A stretch of DNA of 64,000 bases from CAZKCI01 sp964551475 (GTDB taxonomy: Bacteria; Auribacterota; Erginobacteria; Erginobacterales; CAZKCI01): contig CAZKCI010000023.1 in NCBI GenBank assembly GCA_964551475.1, forward strand, positions 1-64,000, read 5' to 3'. The translations under genes and the position numbers were made by a program. The notes below the pieces were generated by a model. The model ran no database searches. It was not told where the DNA came from and saw only the letters and a program-made list of their open reading frames with translations. Shown here piece after piece: positions 9,864 to 17,667 of this stretch. Each line of letters begins with the position of its first letter. The stretch's first letter is position 1.

Positions 9864-10736
9864 TCAGACGGCGGCTATGCGATAAAACCGCGACGACGCG
9901 GCCGGTCCTACCAGCACAATCCCCATCGTGAAGAGGTCGACGGCGAGACCGATCCGCTGATCGGCGGCGATCTTCTTCCAGGCCCGGGCCATTCCTTCCG
10001 ACCAGGAGATGTCGTCGAAGACCAGGCAGGCGGAGGGCGCGAGACGGGGAAGCAGGGTTTCGAAATACTCGAGCGTCGGCCCTTCCGCGTGATGACCGTC
10101 GACGAAAGCGAATTCGACGGGGTCTTTCCCGCCGAGGATTCCCGGAAGACGGTCTTGGAAACGCCCGGCGACGACCGTCGCCCTCCGGTCCAGGCCGAGG
10201 CGGGAGAGGTTCTCGCGGGCGAGCGCGGCGACCTCCCCTGCCCCTTCCAGTGTCGTCAGCTCGCCCTCTCCATTCAACTCCTGGGCGGCGGCGAGGTAGG
10301 CGGCCGAGAGGCCGAGCGAGGTCCCGAGCTCGAGAGCGATCCGGGGACGCAATTCCCGGATCAGGCGGAAGAGGAGAAGAGCGCGGCGCGGGCGGGACGC
10401 CGAGACCCGGCAGATCTCGCTCACCCGCCGCTCCACGATCATCGGCTCTTCCTTCCCCCCGGAAGGGCCGCCGGGCGAGACCGCTCCCCAGTCCTCCAGC
10501 CGCAGGACCCGGGAAGACGCGGACAGCTCCCGCCGCAACGCTTCGATCCTCCCTCGCCAGGACGACTCCTCGGCTGTCAGAATCCCGTCGGCGAACGTGG
10601 CCAGTCCGCGGACCAGAGCCCGCGCCGCGGTCGCCTCCTCCCGGCCCAGCCGCTTCAGCTCGGTTGAATTCCTCCCGATCGCCCACGCCCGCCGATAGGC
10701 GAGCCGCCACAGGGCCTTGCTTGAGGGGACAGTCAC
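9864..10736 (-). CDS. Class I SAM-dependent methyltransferase
   Basis: The product has 290 residues from a GTG start at 10736. The Rossmann fold of the methyltransferase-24 type begins near residue 130: ALELGTSLGLSAAYLA is motif I, LTTLEGAGEVA carries the acidic ribose-binding residue, and EFAFVDGHHAEGPTLEY with LVFDDISW supply the metal or acid positions typical of O-methyltransferases. The N-terminal 120 residues are helical and of unknown role. It is the last gene of the minus-strand polysaccharide cluster, separated from the GT2 gene by a perfect palindrome. The likely substrate is a sugar hydroxyl of the exported polymer, by inference. Confidence 0.8.
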   Translation of the reverse strand: MTVPSSKALWRLAYRRAWAIGRNSTELKRLGREEATAARALVRGLATFADGILTAEESSWRGRIEALRRELSASSRVLRLEDWGAVSPGGPSGGKEEPMIVERRVSEICRVSASRPRRALLLFRLIRELRPRIALELGTSLGLSAAYLAAAQELNGEGELTTLEGAGEVAALARENLSRLGLDRRATVVAGRFQDRLPGILGGKDPVEFAFVDGHHAEGPTLEYFETLLPRLAPSACLVFDDISWSEGMARAWKKIAADQRIGLAVDLFTMGIVLVGPAASSRFYRIAAV

Positions 10737-10761
10737 GAATCTCTCAGTTCTCGTAGGACCA

Positions 10762-10811
10762 GGGACGGTGGCAACTTGTCAACTGGCAAGTTGACAAGTT
10801 GCCACCGTCCC
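10762..10811. repeat. Perfect palindrome, 22-bp stem with 6-base loop
   Basis: The arms at 10762-10783 and 10790-10811 are exact reverse complements (GGGACGGTGGCAACTTGTC and onward) around the loop TGGCAA. Inside each arm the word CAAGTTG or CAACTTG recurs. It lies six bases past the GT2 stop codon and before the methyltransferase start. A half copy ending ACCGTCCCTCC lies near 29323-29353. Confidence 0.92.
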
Positions 10812-10817
10812 TCCTGC

Positions 10818-11696
10818 CTAGGCGGTCGGGGAGGTGGTGGCGCGGGCGGGACGCCGGAGCGCGCTCCTCAGGCCCCGGAGAGTCCAGGAGAGCAGAACAT
10901 TGGCCCCGAAACCGGCCGCCAGCAATCCGCGGAGAACCGGGTTGGCATGGCGGTGCTTACAGAAGAACTTCCACATCGAGCGGTTGTGCTCCAGGATCAT
11001 CCGGTAGGGCATCATGGAGGCGGTGCCCCCCCAGCGGTGGTAAACGGTGGACTCGGGATCGAAATAGACCTCCCAGCCCGCCCGGGACATCCGGAAGCAG
11101 AGATCGGTGTCCTCCAGGAACATGAAAAAGCGCTCGTCGAAAACACCGACCTCGTTCAGTGTTTTCTTCCGGACCAGGGCGAAGGCGGCGGCGACGCTGT
11201 CCACCTTCTGTATGGTCTGGTAATTCCCGGAGGGGGTGAGATAGCGGCGGGTGAGGCGGTTTTTGGGGAAGAGGAGTCCCAGGGGGGAGCGGCAGCTGGA
11301 GAGGCACCGGCGCAGAGTGGGGAACGGGCGGCAGGAGGGCTGGACCGAACCGTCGGGGTTCAGGAGCTTTCCGCCCACGATCCCCGCCTGTCCGTGGGAG
11401 CGCAGGAACTCGACCAGGGTGTCGATCGCCCGGGGCGTCACCTCGGTATCGGAGTTGAGCAGGAGGCAGTATTCGCCCCGGGCCTCATGGAAAGCCAGGT
11501 TGTTCGCCACCGCGAATCCGAGGTTGGTGATATTGGCGACCAGGCGGATCTGGGGGAAGGAGCGCTTGACCATGATGGGGGACCCGTTGGAGGATCCGTT
11601 GTCCACCACGAAGACCTCGAAGGGATCGGAGGGCGGAGAGCGGAAAACCGACTGGAGACACTTCTGGAGCAGGTCCGGCGTGTTGAAATGCACCAC
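10818..11696 (-). CDS. Glycosyltransferase family 2 (rhamnosyltransferase-like)
   Basis: The product has 292 residues. It shows GT-A features: VFVVDNGSSNGS for nucleotide binding, N.GFA.ANN, LLLNSDTEV as the DxD-like metal site, VDSVAAAFALVRKKTL, and GVFDERFFMFLEDTDLCFR with the catalytic ED. GTG 11696 is the first canonical start, but the usual first strand (KPLVSIIV) is encoded in frame upstream, where no ATG, GTG or TTG occurs before a TAA at 11736. The true start may be non-canonical or the 5' end altered. It probably adds rhamnose or a similar sugar to the lipid-linked repeat unit. Confidence 0.86.
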   Translation of the reverse strand: MVHFNTPDLLQKCLQSVFRSPPSDPFEVFVVDNGSSNGSPIMVKRSFPQIRLVANITNLGFAVANNLAFHEARGEYCLLLNSDTEVTPRAIDTLVEFLRSHGQAGIVGGKLLNPDGSVQPSCRPFPTLRRCLSSCRSPLGLLFPKNRLTRRYLTPSGNYQTIQKVDSVAAAFALVRKKTLNEVGVFDERFFMFLEDTDLCFRMSRAGWEVYFDPESTVYHRWGGTASMMPYRMILEHNRSMWKFFCKHRHANPVLRGLLAAGFGANVLLSWTLRGLRSALRRPARATTSPTA

Positions 11697-11775
11697 GATG
11701 ATGGAAACCAGCGGTTTTACCTTATCACCTCGGAATTATTTTTCTTCAGCAGTTAACGCTGACGTATCTCTGTTT

Positions 11776-12279
11776 TTACCCCGATGAGCGCTTTTCGCGC
11801 GCGCATCGGGATAGAAAGGACTCGATCACGGCGAAGGCGGGGAGATCCCGGCGGCAGATCTTCCCCGGATTCATCCCCGCGGCCCTCTTGATCGCCCGGG
11901 GCAGATCGCTCATCTCGTAGGCCACCGCGGCCAGGCCCTGCTCGTCCATCTCCCGGGCCATCTCCACCTGATGATCGTTGGTATGCTCTCCGTATCTCTT
12001 CTGGCGGGGGACGACCACCAGCGGTTTCCCTTCCCGGCGGCAGAGAATGACGATTCCCGCCCCAGCGTGGGCGATCACCAGGCTCGCCGCGGCAATCCGG
12101 CGGGCGAAATCGTCATACGGCCACGACCGGGACCAGGAAAGATGGCGCGGGACATAATCCGTGCATCCGATCTGCGCTTCCACCTCTTCCCGGATGATCC
12201 CCCGGCCGACCAGCTCGTCCACCGCCTCCACCAGGCGTCGGAAAGACCGCGTGTGCGTGCCCACCGTGAGCAGGATCAC
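11776..12279 (-). CDS. PssE-like (Alg13-like) glycosyltransferase catalytic subunit
   Basis: The product has 167 residues and starts at GTG 12279, overlapping the upstream PssD-like gene by GTGA, so translation is coupled. ILLTVGTHTRSFRRLVEAVD at the start, then ASLVIAHAGAGIV and GKPLVVVPRQKRYGEHTNDHQ are the GT28 C-terminal donor-binding signature of Alg13 and PssE. In this family the small soluble subunit carries sugar-nucleotide binding and needs the membrane partner encoded just before it. The pair adds one sugar of the polysaccharide repeat; which sugar is not readable from the sequence. Confidence 0.88.
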   Translation of the reverse strand: MILLTVGTHTRSFRRLVEAVDELVGRGIIREEVEAQIGCTDYVPRHLSWSRSWPYDDFARRIAAASLVIAHAGAGIVILCRREGKPLVVVPRQKRYGEHTNDHQVEMAREMDEQGLAAVAYEMSDLPRAIKRAAGMNPGKICRRDLPAFAVIESFLSRCAREKRSSG

Positions 12280-12743
12280 AGGAACGCGCCTCCGTAAACC
12301 GCCCGGCGATAACGGCCGGCCAAGGACTTCCATTGGACGATAAAAAGATCGGCGACAGGATACATTATTTTCCCGGTCAAGGAAAGGTCTTTCACCGCCG
12401 CCGCCGTCTCGACGAAGATCACCTTGCATCCGAACATCTTGGCCCAGAGACAGAAAGGAACGGCGATGCCCGAGCCCGTGGTGACCACCGCATCCGGACG
12501 CTCGGCCAGGTATATCTTCAGGGATTGAACCAGATTGACGAGGAACTTGAAGGCATTGCGCTGGGGATCGATGATCAGGCGCCGCCGGGGCGCGGATCCG
12601 CTGGCGGCGGGGAGGGCGGCGAAGGAGCTGGTGATCCAGACGCACGGATGCCTTCGCCAGAGCTCGTTGAGACAGAGCAACTCGGCAAAATGGCCCCCGG
12701 CGGAGGCGATCAGACAGAGACGGGGTTTGATACTCTGGTCCAT
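12276..12743 (-). CDS. PssD-like (Alg14-like) membrane partner of glycosyltransferase
   Basis: The product has 155 residues. ATG 12743 is chosen over GTG 12824 because the latter would run through a word-type intergenic repeat. LCLIASAGGHFAELL at the N terminus, DAVVTTGSGIAVPFCLWAKM and KVIFVETAAAVKDLSLTGK are the Alg14/PssD/EpsF pattern. The protein anchors the PssE-like subunit to the inner membrane and binds acceptor lipid. Its stop overlaps the next start by GTGA. Confidence 0.88.
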   Translation of the reverse strand: MDQSIKPRLCLIASAGGHFAELLCLNELWRRHPCVWITSSFAALPAASGSAPRRRLIIDPQRNAFKFLVNLVQSLKIYLAERPDAVVTTGSGIAVPFCLWAKMFGCKVIFVETAAAVKDLSLTGKIMYPVADLFIVQWKSLAGRYRRAVYGGAFL

Positions 12744-12749
12744 GGGAAT

Positions 12750-12858
12750 TGGGTCAGGAGATTGGTCTGGTCTAGGGGTCAGGTTGATGGTGCCGGCCGA
12801 CCTTTGACCTTGCCCATCGACCAAACCACTATCCTTACCCTAACCCATCAACCAGATC
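12750..12858. repeat. Inverted repeat, family D (GGGTCAGG and GGTCGATGGGT words)
   Basis: The left arm has words such as GGGTCAGGAG, GGTCTGGTC and GGGGTCAGGTTGATGG. The right arm has reverse complements such as CCCATCGACC, CCTTACCCTAACCC and ATCAACCAGATCC. It fills the gap between the GT4 and PssD-like genes. Copies lie at 19601, 26967 (half), 45461 and 61290. Confidence 0.8.
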
Positions 12859-12889
12859 CACATTGTATATAGCACACTGCGACGCTCTG

Positions 12890-13846
12890 CTACGAGTGTC
12901 GGATTTGATCCTCGACCTCCCGCACGAACCTCCCCGCCACCTCCGGCCAGGTGAGCGTCTCCTGGCGGGCGAGGGCGGCGGAGAGGGAGGCGCGCAGGGC
13001 GGGATCGGCGATCAGGCGGACGATCCCCGACCGCAGGTCGTCGGTGATCAGCGCCTCCTCCCCGTCTTTCAGGGTGCCGGAGACGCGACCGGCGAGAGCG
13101 ACGATCGGCCGCCGGGCGCGGATGTATTCGACCATCTTGACACAGCTGTCGTTGTCCATGGTCAAGACGGCGATGTCGAAAGCCTTGATATAGGCGGCGA
13201 CCTCCCGGGGAGGGACCTCGCCCAGGAAATGCGCGTTGCGGGGAGCGTTCCGGACGAGTTCATCCTCCGCCGGTCCGATCAGATAGAGTTCGCAGGGAAG
13301 CCCCCGCACCGCCTCGATCAGGCGGTCGACCCTTTTCGCCCGGTTGACGATCCCGACATAGCCGACGCGCGACGTCCCCGGAAGGTTTTTCGGCACAGCG
13401 GCGTCGAAATCCTCTTCCACGCCATGGGGGATGAAGACGGCCTTCCTGGACCAGCTTCGGGCTCTTTGAATCCGGGACACGCTGGGTGACGAGACCAGGT
13501 CCGCCCCTCCCACAGCGATCCTCTCCAACCCCGAGACCAGGCGGCGGCCGTAAAGGCGACCCATGTTTTCGGCGTAATCGTCGATCCAGTCATGGACCAG
13601 ATACGACCGGAGAAGGGACCAACGCCGCAAGAGGGCGGGGAGAAATCCGATCGCGCCGGCGGCCACCACCACCCGCGGGCGGAAACGGACGAGCGCGGGA
13701 ATAAAATCCCTCCAGCGCTCGCGGGAGAGGTGGATAACCTCCCAGCCCCGGCCGGCGAGGAGGGGCGGCAGGCGGTGCCAGCGGCGGGGAGTGGCGCCGG
13801 GGCGCATGTGGGTGAGGATCAGGACTCTGAAAGGTTCAAGGTTCAT
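12890..13846 (-). CDS. Glycosyltransferase family 4/1-like
   Basis: The product has about 318 residues. The C-terminal GT-B half is clear: GYVGIVNRAKRVDRLIEAV, CELYLIGP, NAHFLGEVPPREVAAYIKAFDIAVL and the K.VEYIRARRPIVAL donor motif. The N-terminal half is short and divergent. The ATG at 13846 and its next five codons (MNLEPF) are made of repeat family A. The conserved strand RVLILTHMRPG follows at once, so either the repeat replaced the original start or initiation is internal. It belongs to the polysaccharide assembly cluster. Confidence 0.82.
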   Translation of the reverse strand: MNLEPFRVLILTHMRPGATPRRWHRLPPLLAGRGWEVIHLSRERWRDFIPALVRFRPRVVVAAGAIGFLPALLRRWSLLRSYLVHDWIDDYAENMGRLYGRRLVSGLERIAVGGADLVSSPSVSRIQRARSWSRKAVFIPHGVEEDFDAAVPKNLPGTSRVGYVGIVNRAKRVDRLIEAVRGLPCELYLIGPAEDELVRNAPRNAHFLGEVPPREVAAYIKAFDIAVLTMDNDSCVKMVEYIRARRPIVALAGRVSGTLKDGEEALITDDLRSGIVRLIADPALRASLSAALARQETLTWPEVAGRFVREVEDQIRHS

Positions 13847-13866
13847 GGTTCAACGGTTCAAAGGTT
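13833..13866. repeat. Half copy of repeat family A
   Basis: Four GGTTCAA-type words lie in a row with no mirrored arm. The element overlaps the first codons of the GT4 gene, whose ATG is the reverse complement of CAT inside GGTTCATGG. Confidence 0.75.
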
Positions 13867-13878
13867 GGCTGAAAATGG

Positions 13879-13952
13879 GATTTGAGATTTGAGATTATAG
13901 ATCTGAGATCCGAGATTTGAGATTAACAGATCTCGGCTGATTACCGATTACC
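13879..13952. repeat. Repeat family C-like (GAGATTTGAGATT words)
   Basis: Words such as TTTGAGATT, GATCTGAGATC and GATTACCGATTACC alternate and partly pair (AGATCTGAGATC with AGATCTCGGCTG). The last part encodes the stop codon and final residues (GNR) of the GT9 gene. Confidence 0.65.
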
Positions 13953-15005
13953 GGACCAAGATTCCTGCAGAAGTTCCTCCGCCGCCTTCCGTACCCTCTC
14001 GACGGTGATCTCCTCCATGCAACGATAATCTTCGCAGGCATAGTTCTTCGCCCCCGGCGGGCCGATCCGGTAGCAGGGACGGGACGGACAGTCTCCGGCG
14101 ATCACGATCGCCCGGTAATGGGCGGGGAGAGCGACCTTTTCCGAGGTGGGACCGAAAAGGGCGACCTGCGGGACCCGGTAAACTCCGGCCAGATGGAGGA
14201 GGAAGCTGTCGTTGGTGATGAAAACGCGGCAGCGACGGACGAGATCGGCGGTGTGGGCAAATCCGGTGCAGCCGACCAGGTCCAGCGCCTGGGGCGGGAA
14301 GGAAAGAGCGGCGATCTCCCGGCGGACGGCCGCCTCGTCCCCTCCCCCCAGGACGAGAAAGCGCAGGCCGGGATGATCGCGGAGCAGAGCCAGCATCAGT
14401 TCCCGCCAACGACCGACCGGCCAGCACTTGCCGTGAGAGACGGTATTGAGGCCGATGTGCGTCCCCACCAGGATGGTCCCCGGCCCGATCCCCCGGGCGC
14501 GCAGAAGATCGTCGTTCTTCCGCCGCACCTCCTCGGTGATCCGGAATTCGGGCGGGGGCCAGGGATCGGGGAGGGGAATCTTCAGCGCCCGCAGGATGTC
14601 GAGCTCGAGGTCCCAGCGGGATCGGGTCGGATCGAAAACCAGGGGATGGGTGAAGTAGGGACGGGGGGCGTAGCCGACCCGGACCGGGACGCGGCTGAGC
14701 CAGGAGAGAATCCGCGTCCACCACCCGACATTGCCGTAGGTGGCGATGAGCAGTCCGGGGCGGGAGCGGCGCAGATGACGCAGGAAAGCGATCCGCTCGG
14801 CCCAGGAGAGGAGGCGGGGATCGTAGATCACCGTCTCGTCGGAGACGGCGGCGGATTCGATGATCTCCTTCTGGGCGGCGTCCCGGGCGATGGCTATGAT
14901 CCGGCGGCCGGCGTAACGGGAGCGGATGACGGAGAGGGCGGAGAGGAAGCGGACGGTGTCCCCCAGTCCGCCCCGCGCGATCAGGATAACCGATCCCTCG
15001 TTCAT
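13941..15005 (-). CDS. Glycosyltransferase family 9 (heptosyltransferase-like)
   Basis: The product has 354 residues. The N-terminal ILIARGGLGDTVRFLSALS is the GT9 first strand and helix. The C-terminal half has VGTHIGLNTVSHGKCWPVGRW, LDLVGCTG, L..RCRVFITNDSFLLHLAG and ALFGPTSE, the ADP-heptose binding region. A Cys-rich tail (CPSRPCY ... YACEDYRC) resembles the CxxC-like tail found in many GT9 proteins. The start overlaps the stop of the Wzy-like gene by ATGA. The heptose kinase gene at 57000 would supply the donor, by inference. The stop codon lies in an intergenic repeat. Confidence 0.88.
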   Translation of the reverse strand: MNEGSVILIARGGLGDTVRFLSALSVIRSRYAGRRIIAIARDAAQKEIIESAAVSDETVIYDPRLLSWAERIAFLRHLRRSRPGLLIATYGNVGWWTRILSWLSRVPVRVGYAPRPYFTHPLVFDPTRSRWDLELDILRALKIPLPDPWPPPEFRITEEVRRKNDDLLRARGIGPGTILVGTHIGLNTVSHGKCWPVGRWRELMLALLRDHPGLRFLVLGGGDEAAVRREIAALSFPPQALDLVGCTGFAHTADLVRRCRVFITNDSFLLHLAGVYRVPQVALFGPTSEKVALPAHYRAIVIAGDCPSRPCYRIGPPGAKNYACEDYRCMEEITVERVRKAAEELLQESWSGNR

Positions 15006-16510
15006 GAGATCAAGAGGCCGAGCTTTTTCAGATCCGCGATTCGCGATCGAAAATCGGAGATCCTCGGGACGGGTCGGGGGAGAGAATCCGCCAGCACCCT
15101 CCCCGACTCCTCTCCCTCCCCATCCATCGCCGGCAGACGGAAGAGAATCCCGGCGCAGAGCCAGAAGAGAAAGTTGATCGGGAACATCATCTCCCAGACA
15201 TTGAGGGCGAAGGCGATGATGCCGTAGGCGGCCAGGATGGTGAACAAGGCCGAGGCCGTCTCCCGGATGCGGGGATCCCGGGCGGCTTTCATCACCCGCC
15301 AGGCCTGCCGGAAGATGGTCCCGAGAAGGCCGGCAAAGATACCGGTGCCGACCAGGCCGTACTGGATCAGGAGAAGAAAATAGCTGTTGTCCACAATATT
15401 TTCGATGATAAAGGCGGAATCCGGCTGAAGGATGCCGCCGAACTTCCCGTAGCCCACGCCGAAGAGAGGAGAGGGCCGGATTTCATTGGCGACTTCCCTC
15501 CAGTTCTTCGTCCTCCCCTCCCGCTGGGTGGGGTCGCTGAGCTTTTTCTGCAGCCAGGTGATGCGTCCGTAGTAGAGCGGGGTGACCGCCATGACGTTCA
15601 GGGCCACCACGCCGACGAAGACGATCAGGATGGTCTTGCGCATGGTCGCGGCCCGATTGAAGAGCAGGATCAGGGCCACGGCGGCGATCAGGGCCAAGAG
15701 GGCGCTGATGGAGTAAGCGAAGAGGAAGGGGAGAATGAGGAGGATCACGGGCAGGGCGGGGAAAGGCGGCGGACGGACGGAGAGACCGGAGAGGTAGCGG
15801 TTGAGCAGGATGATCATGGCGGAGAGGAGCACGTCGGCGAAGGTGTTCGGGTTCCCGTAGGTGGAGCTGATCCTCCGGAAGGACTCCTCCCCCAGGACCA
15901 CGATCTTCTCGTCCACGTAACGCCCGGTCGCTTTCTGGACCAGACCCAGGACGGCGGTGACCAGGGCGATGGCCACAAGATTTTTCATAAAGGAGTACAC
16001 GGTCTCCTTCTTCTCGAAGTAGGCCTGGGCCAGCCAGAAGACGGTGAAAAACTCCGCGGTCTTGCGGAAGCCGAGCAGACCCACGGAAAGGCCTCCGCCC
16101 CGGAAGATGGTGAAAAAAGTGTAGGCGAAGAAGGTGAGGGACAGGATATTGTGCGCGCCCCAGGTCCAGGCGCCGAAGATCCCCTTCCCCCTCCGGACCA
16201 CCCCCCGGATGAAAACATACAGCCAGAGGAAGAGGAGAAGGATGTCCTTCAAGGAGTTCAGAGCTAAGATCTGCCGCCCCTCGGCGGCGAACTGATAGAT
16301 GCTGACGGAGAAGGTGATCCACATGTAGGCGTTGATCAGGTTTTCCGATGAGTAGGCCATGACGACGAAAAATCCGCCGATCATGAGAACGGAGACGAAC
16401 AAGACCACGTCCCCCCTCAGAATGGCGGAGGTGACCATGACCAGGATGACCAGCATCAGGAGGATGGAGGCGAGCGATCGGGTGGAGGAGGCTCTCGCGA
16501 TGGTCTTCAT
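15002..16510 (-). CDS. O-antigen polymerase/ligase-like membrane protein (Wzy/WaaL fold)
   Basis: The product has 502 residues with about ten or more hydrophobic segments. The motif SSTYGNPNTFADVLL and the large periplasmic loop after it (RITWLQKKLSDPTQREGRTKNW, shortened here) with SPLFGVGYGKFG are typical of the O-antigen ligase domain. It overlaps both neighbours by ATGA and so sits inside a coupled unit with GT4 and GT9 genes. It most likely polymerises or ligates the repeat unit at the outer face of the inner membrane. The tail RISDFRSRIADLKK is encoded by a short ATCCGCGATTCGCGATC repeat rather than by family sequence. Confidence 0.83.
   Translation of the reverse strand: MKTIARASSTRSLASILLMLVILVMVTSAILRGDVVLFVSVLMIGGFFVVMAYSSENLINAYMWITFSVSIYQFAAEGRQILALNSLKDILLLFLWLYVFIRGVVRRGKGIFGAWTWGAHNILSLTFFAYTFFTIFRGGGLSVGLLGFRKTAEFFTVFWLAQAYFEKKETVYSFMKNLVAIALVTAVLGLVQKATGRYVDEKIVVLGEESFRRISSTYGNPNTFADVLLSAMIILLNRYLSGLSVRPPPFPALPVILLILPFLFAYSISALLALIAAVALILLFNRAATMRKTILIVFVGVVALNVMAVTPLYYGRITWLQKKLSDPTQREGRTKNWREVANEIRPSPLFGVGYGKFGGILQPDSAFIIENIVDNSYFLLLIQYGLVGTGIFAGLLGTIFRQAWRVMKAARDPRIRETASALFTILAAYGIIAFALNVWEMMFPINFLFWLCAGILFRLPAMDGEGEESGRVLADSLPRPVPRISDFRSRIADLKKLGLLIS
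15031..15062. repeat. Short word repeat inside the 3' end of the Wzy-like gene
   Basis: GATCCGCGATTCGCGATCGA followed by AAATCGGAGATCC gives alternating GAT/CGC words. Read on the minus strand it encodes the RSRIADL tail of the Wzy-like protein. The related word GCGGATCGCGGAT is at 17668. Confidence 0.5.
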
Positions 16511-17667
16511 CCGGCCAGAGCCTCCCGGTAGAGCGCGCTGAGGCGGCGGGCATACTCTTCCGGCCCGAATTTCCGGGCAAAGGAGGCGGAGGCTGTCTCC
16601 AGGGCGGCGCGGCGGGCGGAATCCCGGATGAGTCCATTCGCCCGGGCCGCGATCTCAGCCGGCCGGTCGGCGGCGACAAGCTCCATCCCGGCGCCGAGGC
16701 CGCTCAGTTCCCGGTGAGTCTCGGTATCCGAGGCGAGAACCGCCTTGCCCAGGCCGAGGCTCAAGGAAAGGGAGGCCGAACCCTGGACCTGGGGCGGGAA
16801 GGGAGCGAGAACGAGGTCGGCGGCGGCGATCATCAGGGCCAGGCGAGCGAAGGGAAGGAAGCCCGTGACCATGACCTTCCCCCGGCTACCCTCCCGACGG
16901 CATAACTCCGCCAGCTCCTCCCGATAGGGCGCTCCGATGCGGTCCATCTCGCCGCCCGCGATCACGTAGAGAGCGTCGCCGGGCAGATCGCCCAGAGCGG
17001 AGAGAACCGCCTCGTAGCCCTTGCGCCGGTTCAGAAAACCCGGCGTGAGGAGGACCCGCCGCCCTTCCCAGCCGAGAAGCCGCCGGGCCTCCTCCCGCCC
17101 GGGGAGAGAGGCGGGGAGCGGATGCGGGGGAGCGGGAAGAGGGAATACCTTGATCCGTCCCCCGTCGATGCCCATCCCGGCGAGGAGGCGGCGGTGGAGG
17201 GAGGTGTGGACATGGAGAACGGCGGCGCGGGCGGCGGCGGAACGATGATACCAGCCGAGCCACTCTTTCATCCCCAGAAGGGAGGAACGGTTGAGAACCG
17301 CGCGCTTCATCCGGGGGAGAAAATCGGCGAGGCCGGCGAGCGCGGGGAGGGGGGAAACGGGATAGCGGTCGCGGAATTCATGAAAGGTGATCACCAGGGG
17401 CACGGCGAGACGGCGGAGAAAGAAGTGAAAGCGCTCCCGCCAGGGGAAGAGGCCGTTGAAAAGCACATAGTTGTGCTGCATGTGGCAGAGATCGCAGCGG
17501 TTGGCTTGCTCCGCCGCCCGGCGATAGAAGTCTCGATCGGAGCGGTTCAGATCAAGCGGGACCACCTCGACATCGCAGGCGGAGCGGAGAAACGGGACGA
17601 CGGCGGCCGAAAAGCCCGCGATGCCGTCCCGCTCCCGTTCCCAGGAGGTGCAGAAAGCCACTTTCAC
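16507..17667 (-). CDS. Glycosyltransferase family 4
   Basis: The product has 386 residues. GTG 17667 overlaps the upstream methyltransferase stop by GTGA. The N-terminal half begins KVAFCTSWERERDGIAGFSA with a glycine-rich acceptor-side loop and CDLCHMQHNYVLFNG. The C-terminal half has LLTPGFLNRRKGYEAVLSAL and LVLAPFPPQVQGSASLSLSL followed by GLGKAVLASD. The usual E-x7-E is replaced by a QGSASLSL stretch, known in some GT4 subfamilies. It is part of a tight four-gene coupled run. Confidence 0.84.
   Translation of the reverse strand: MKVAFCTSWERERDGIAGFSAAVVPFLRSACDVEVVPLDLNRSDRDFYRRAAEQANRCDLCHMQHNYVLFNGLFPWRERFHFFLRRLAVPLVITFHEFRDRYPVSPLPALAGLADFLPRMKRAVLNRSSLLGMKEWLGWYHRSAAARAAVLHVHTSLHRRLLAGMGIDGGRIKVFPLPAPPHPLPASLPGREEARRLLGWEGRRVLLTPGFLNRRKGYEAVLSALGDLPGDALYVIAGGEMDRIGAPYREELAELCRREGSRGKVMVTGFLPFARLALMIAAADLVLAPFPPQVQGSASLSLSLGLGKAVLASDTETHRELSGLGAGMELVAADRPAEIAARANGLIRDSARRAALETASASFARKFGPEEYARRLSALYREALAG

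Noticed and set aside
12280..12645. Extension of the PssE-like frame upstream to 12645
   Set aside because: That part is out of frame with, and antiparallel in logic to, the PssD-like gene coding in the same DNA. Its sequence is Arg/Pro-rich without motifs. The GTGA overlap start is convincing.
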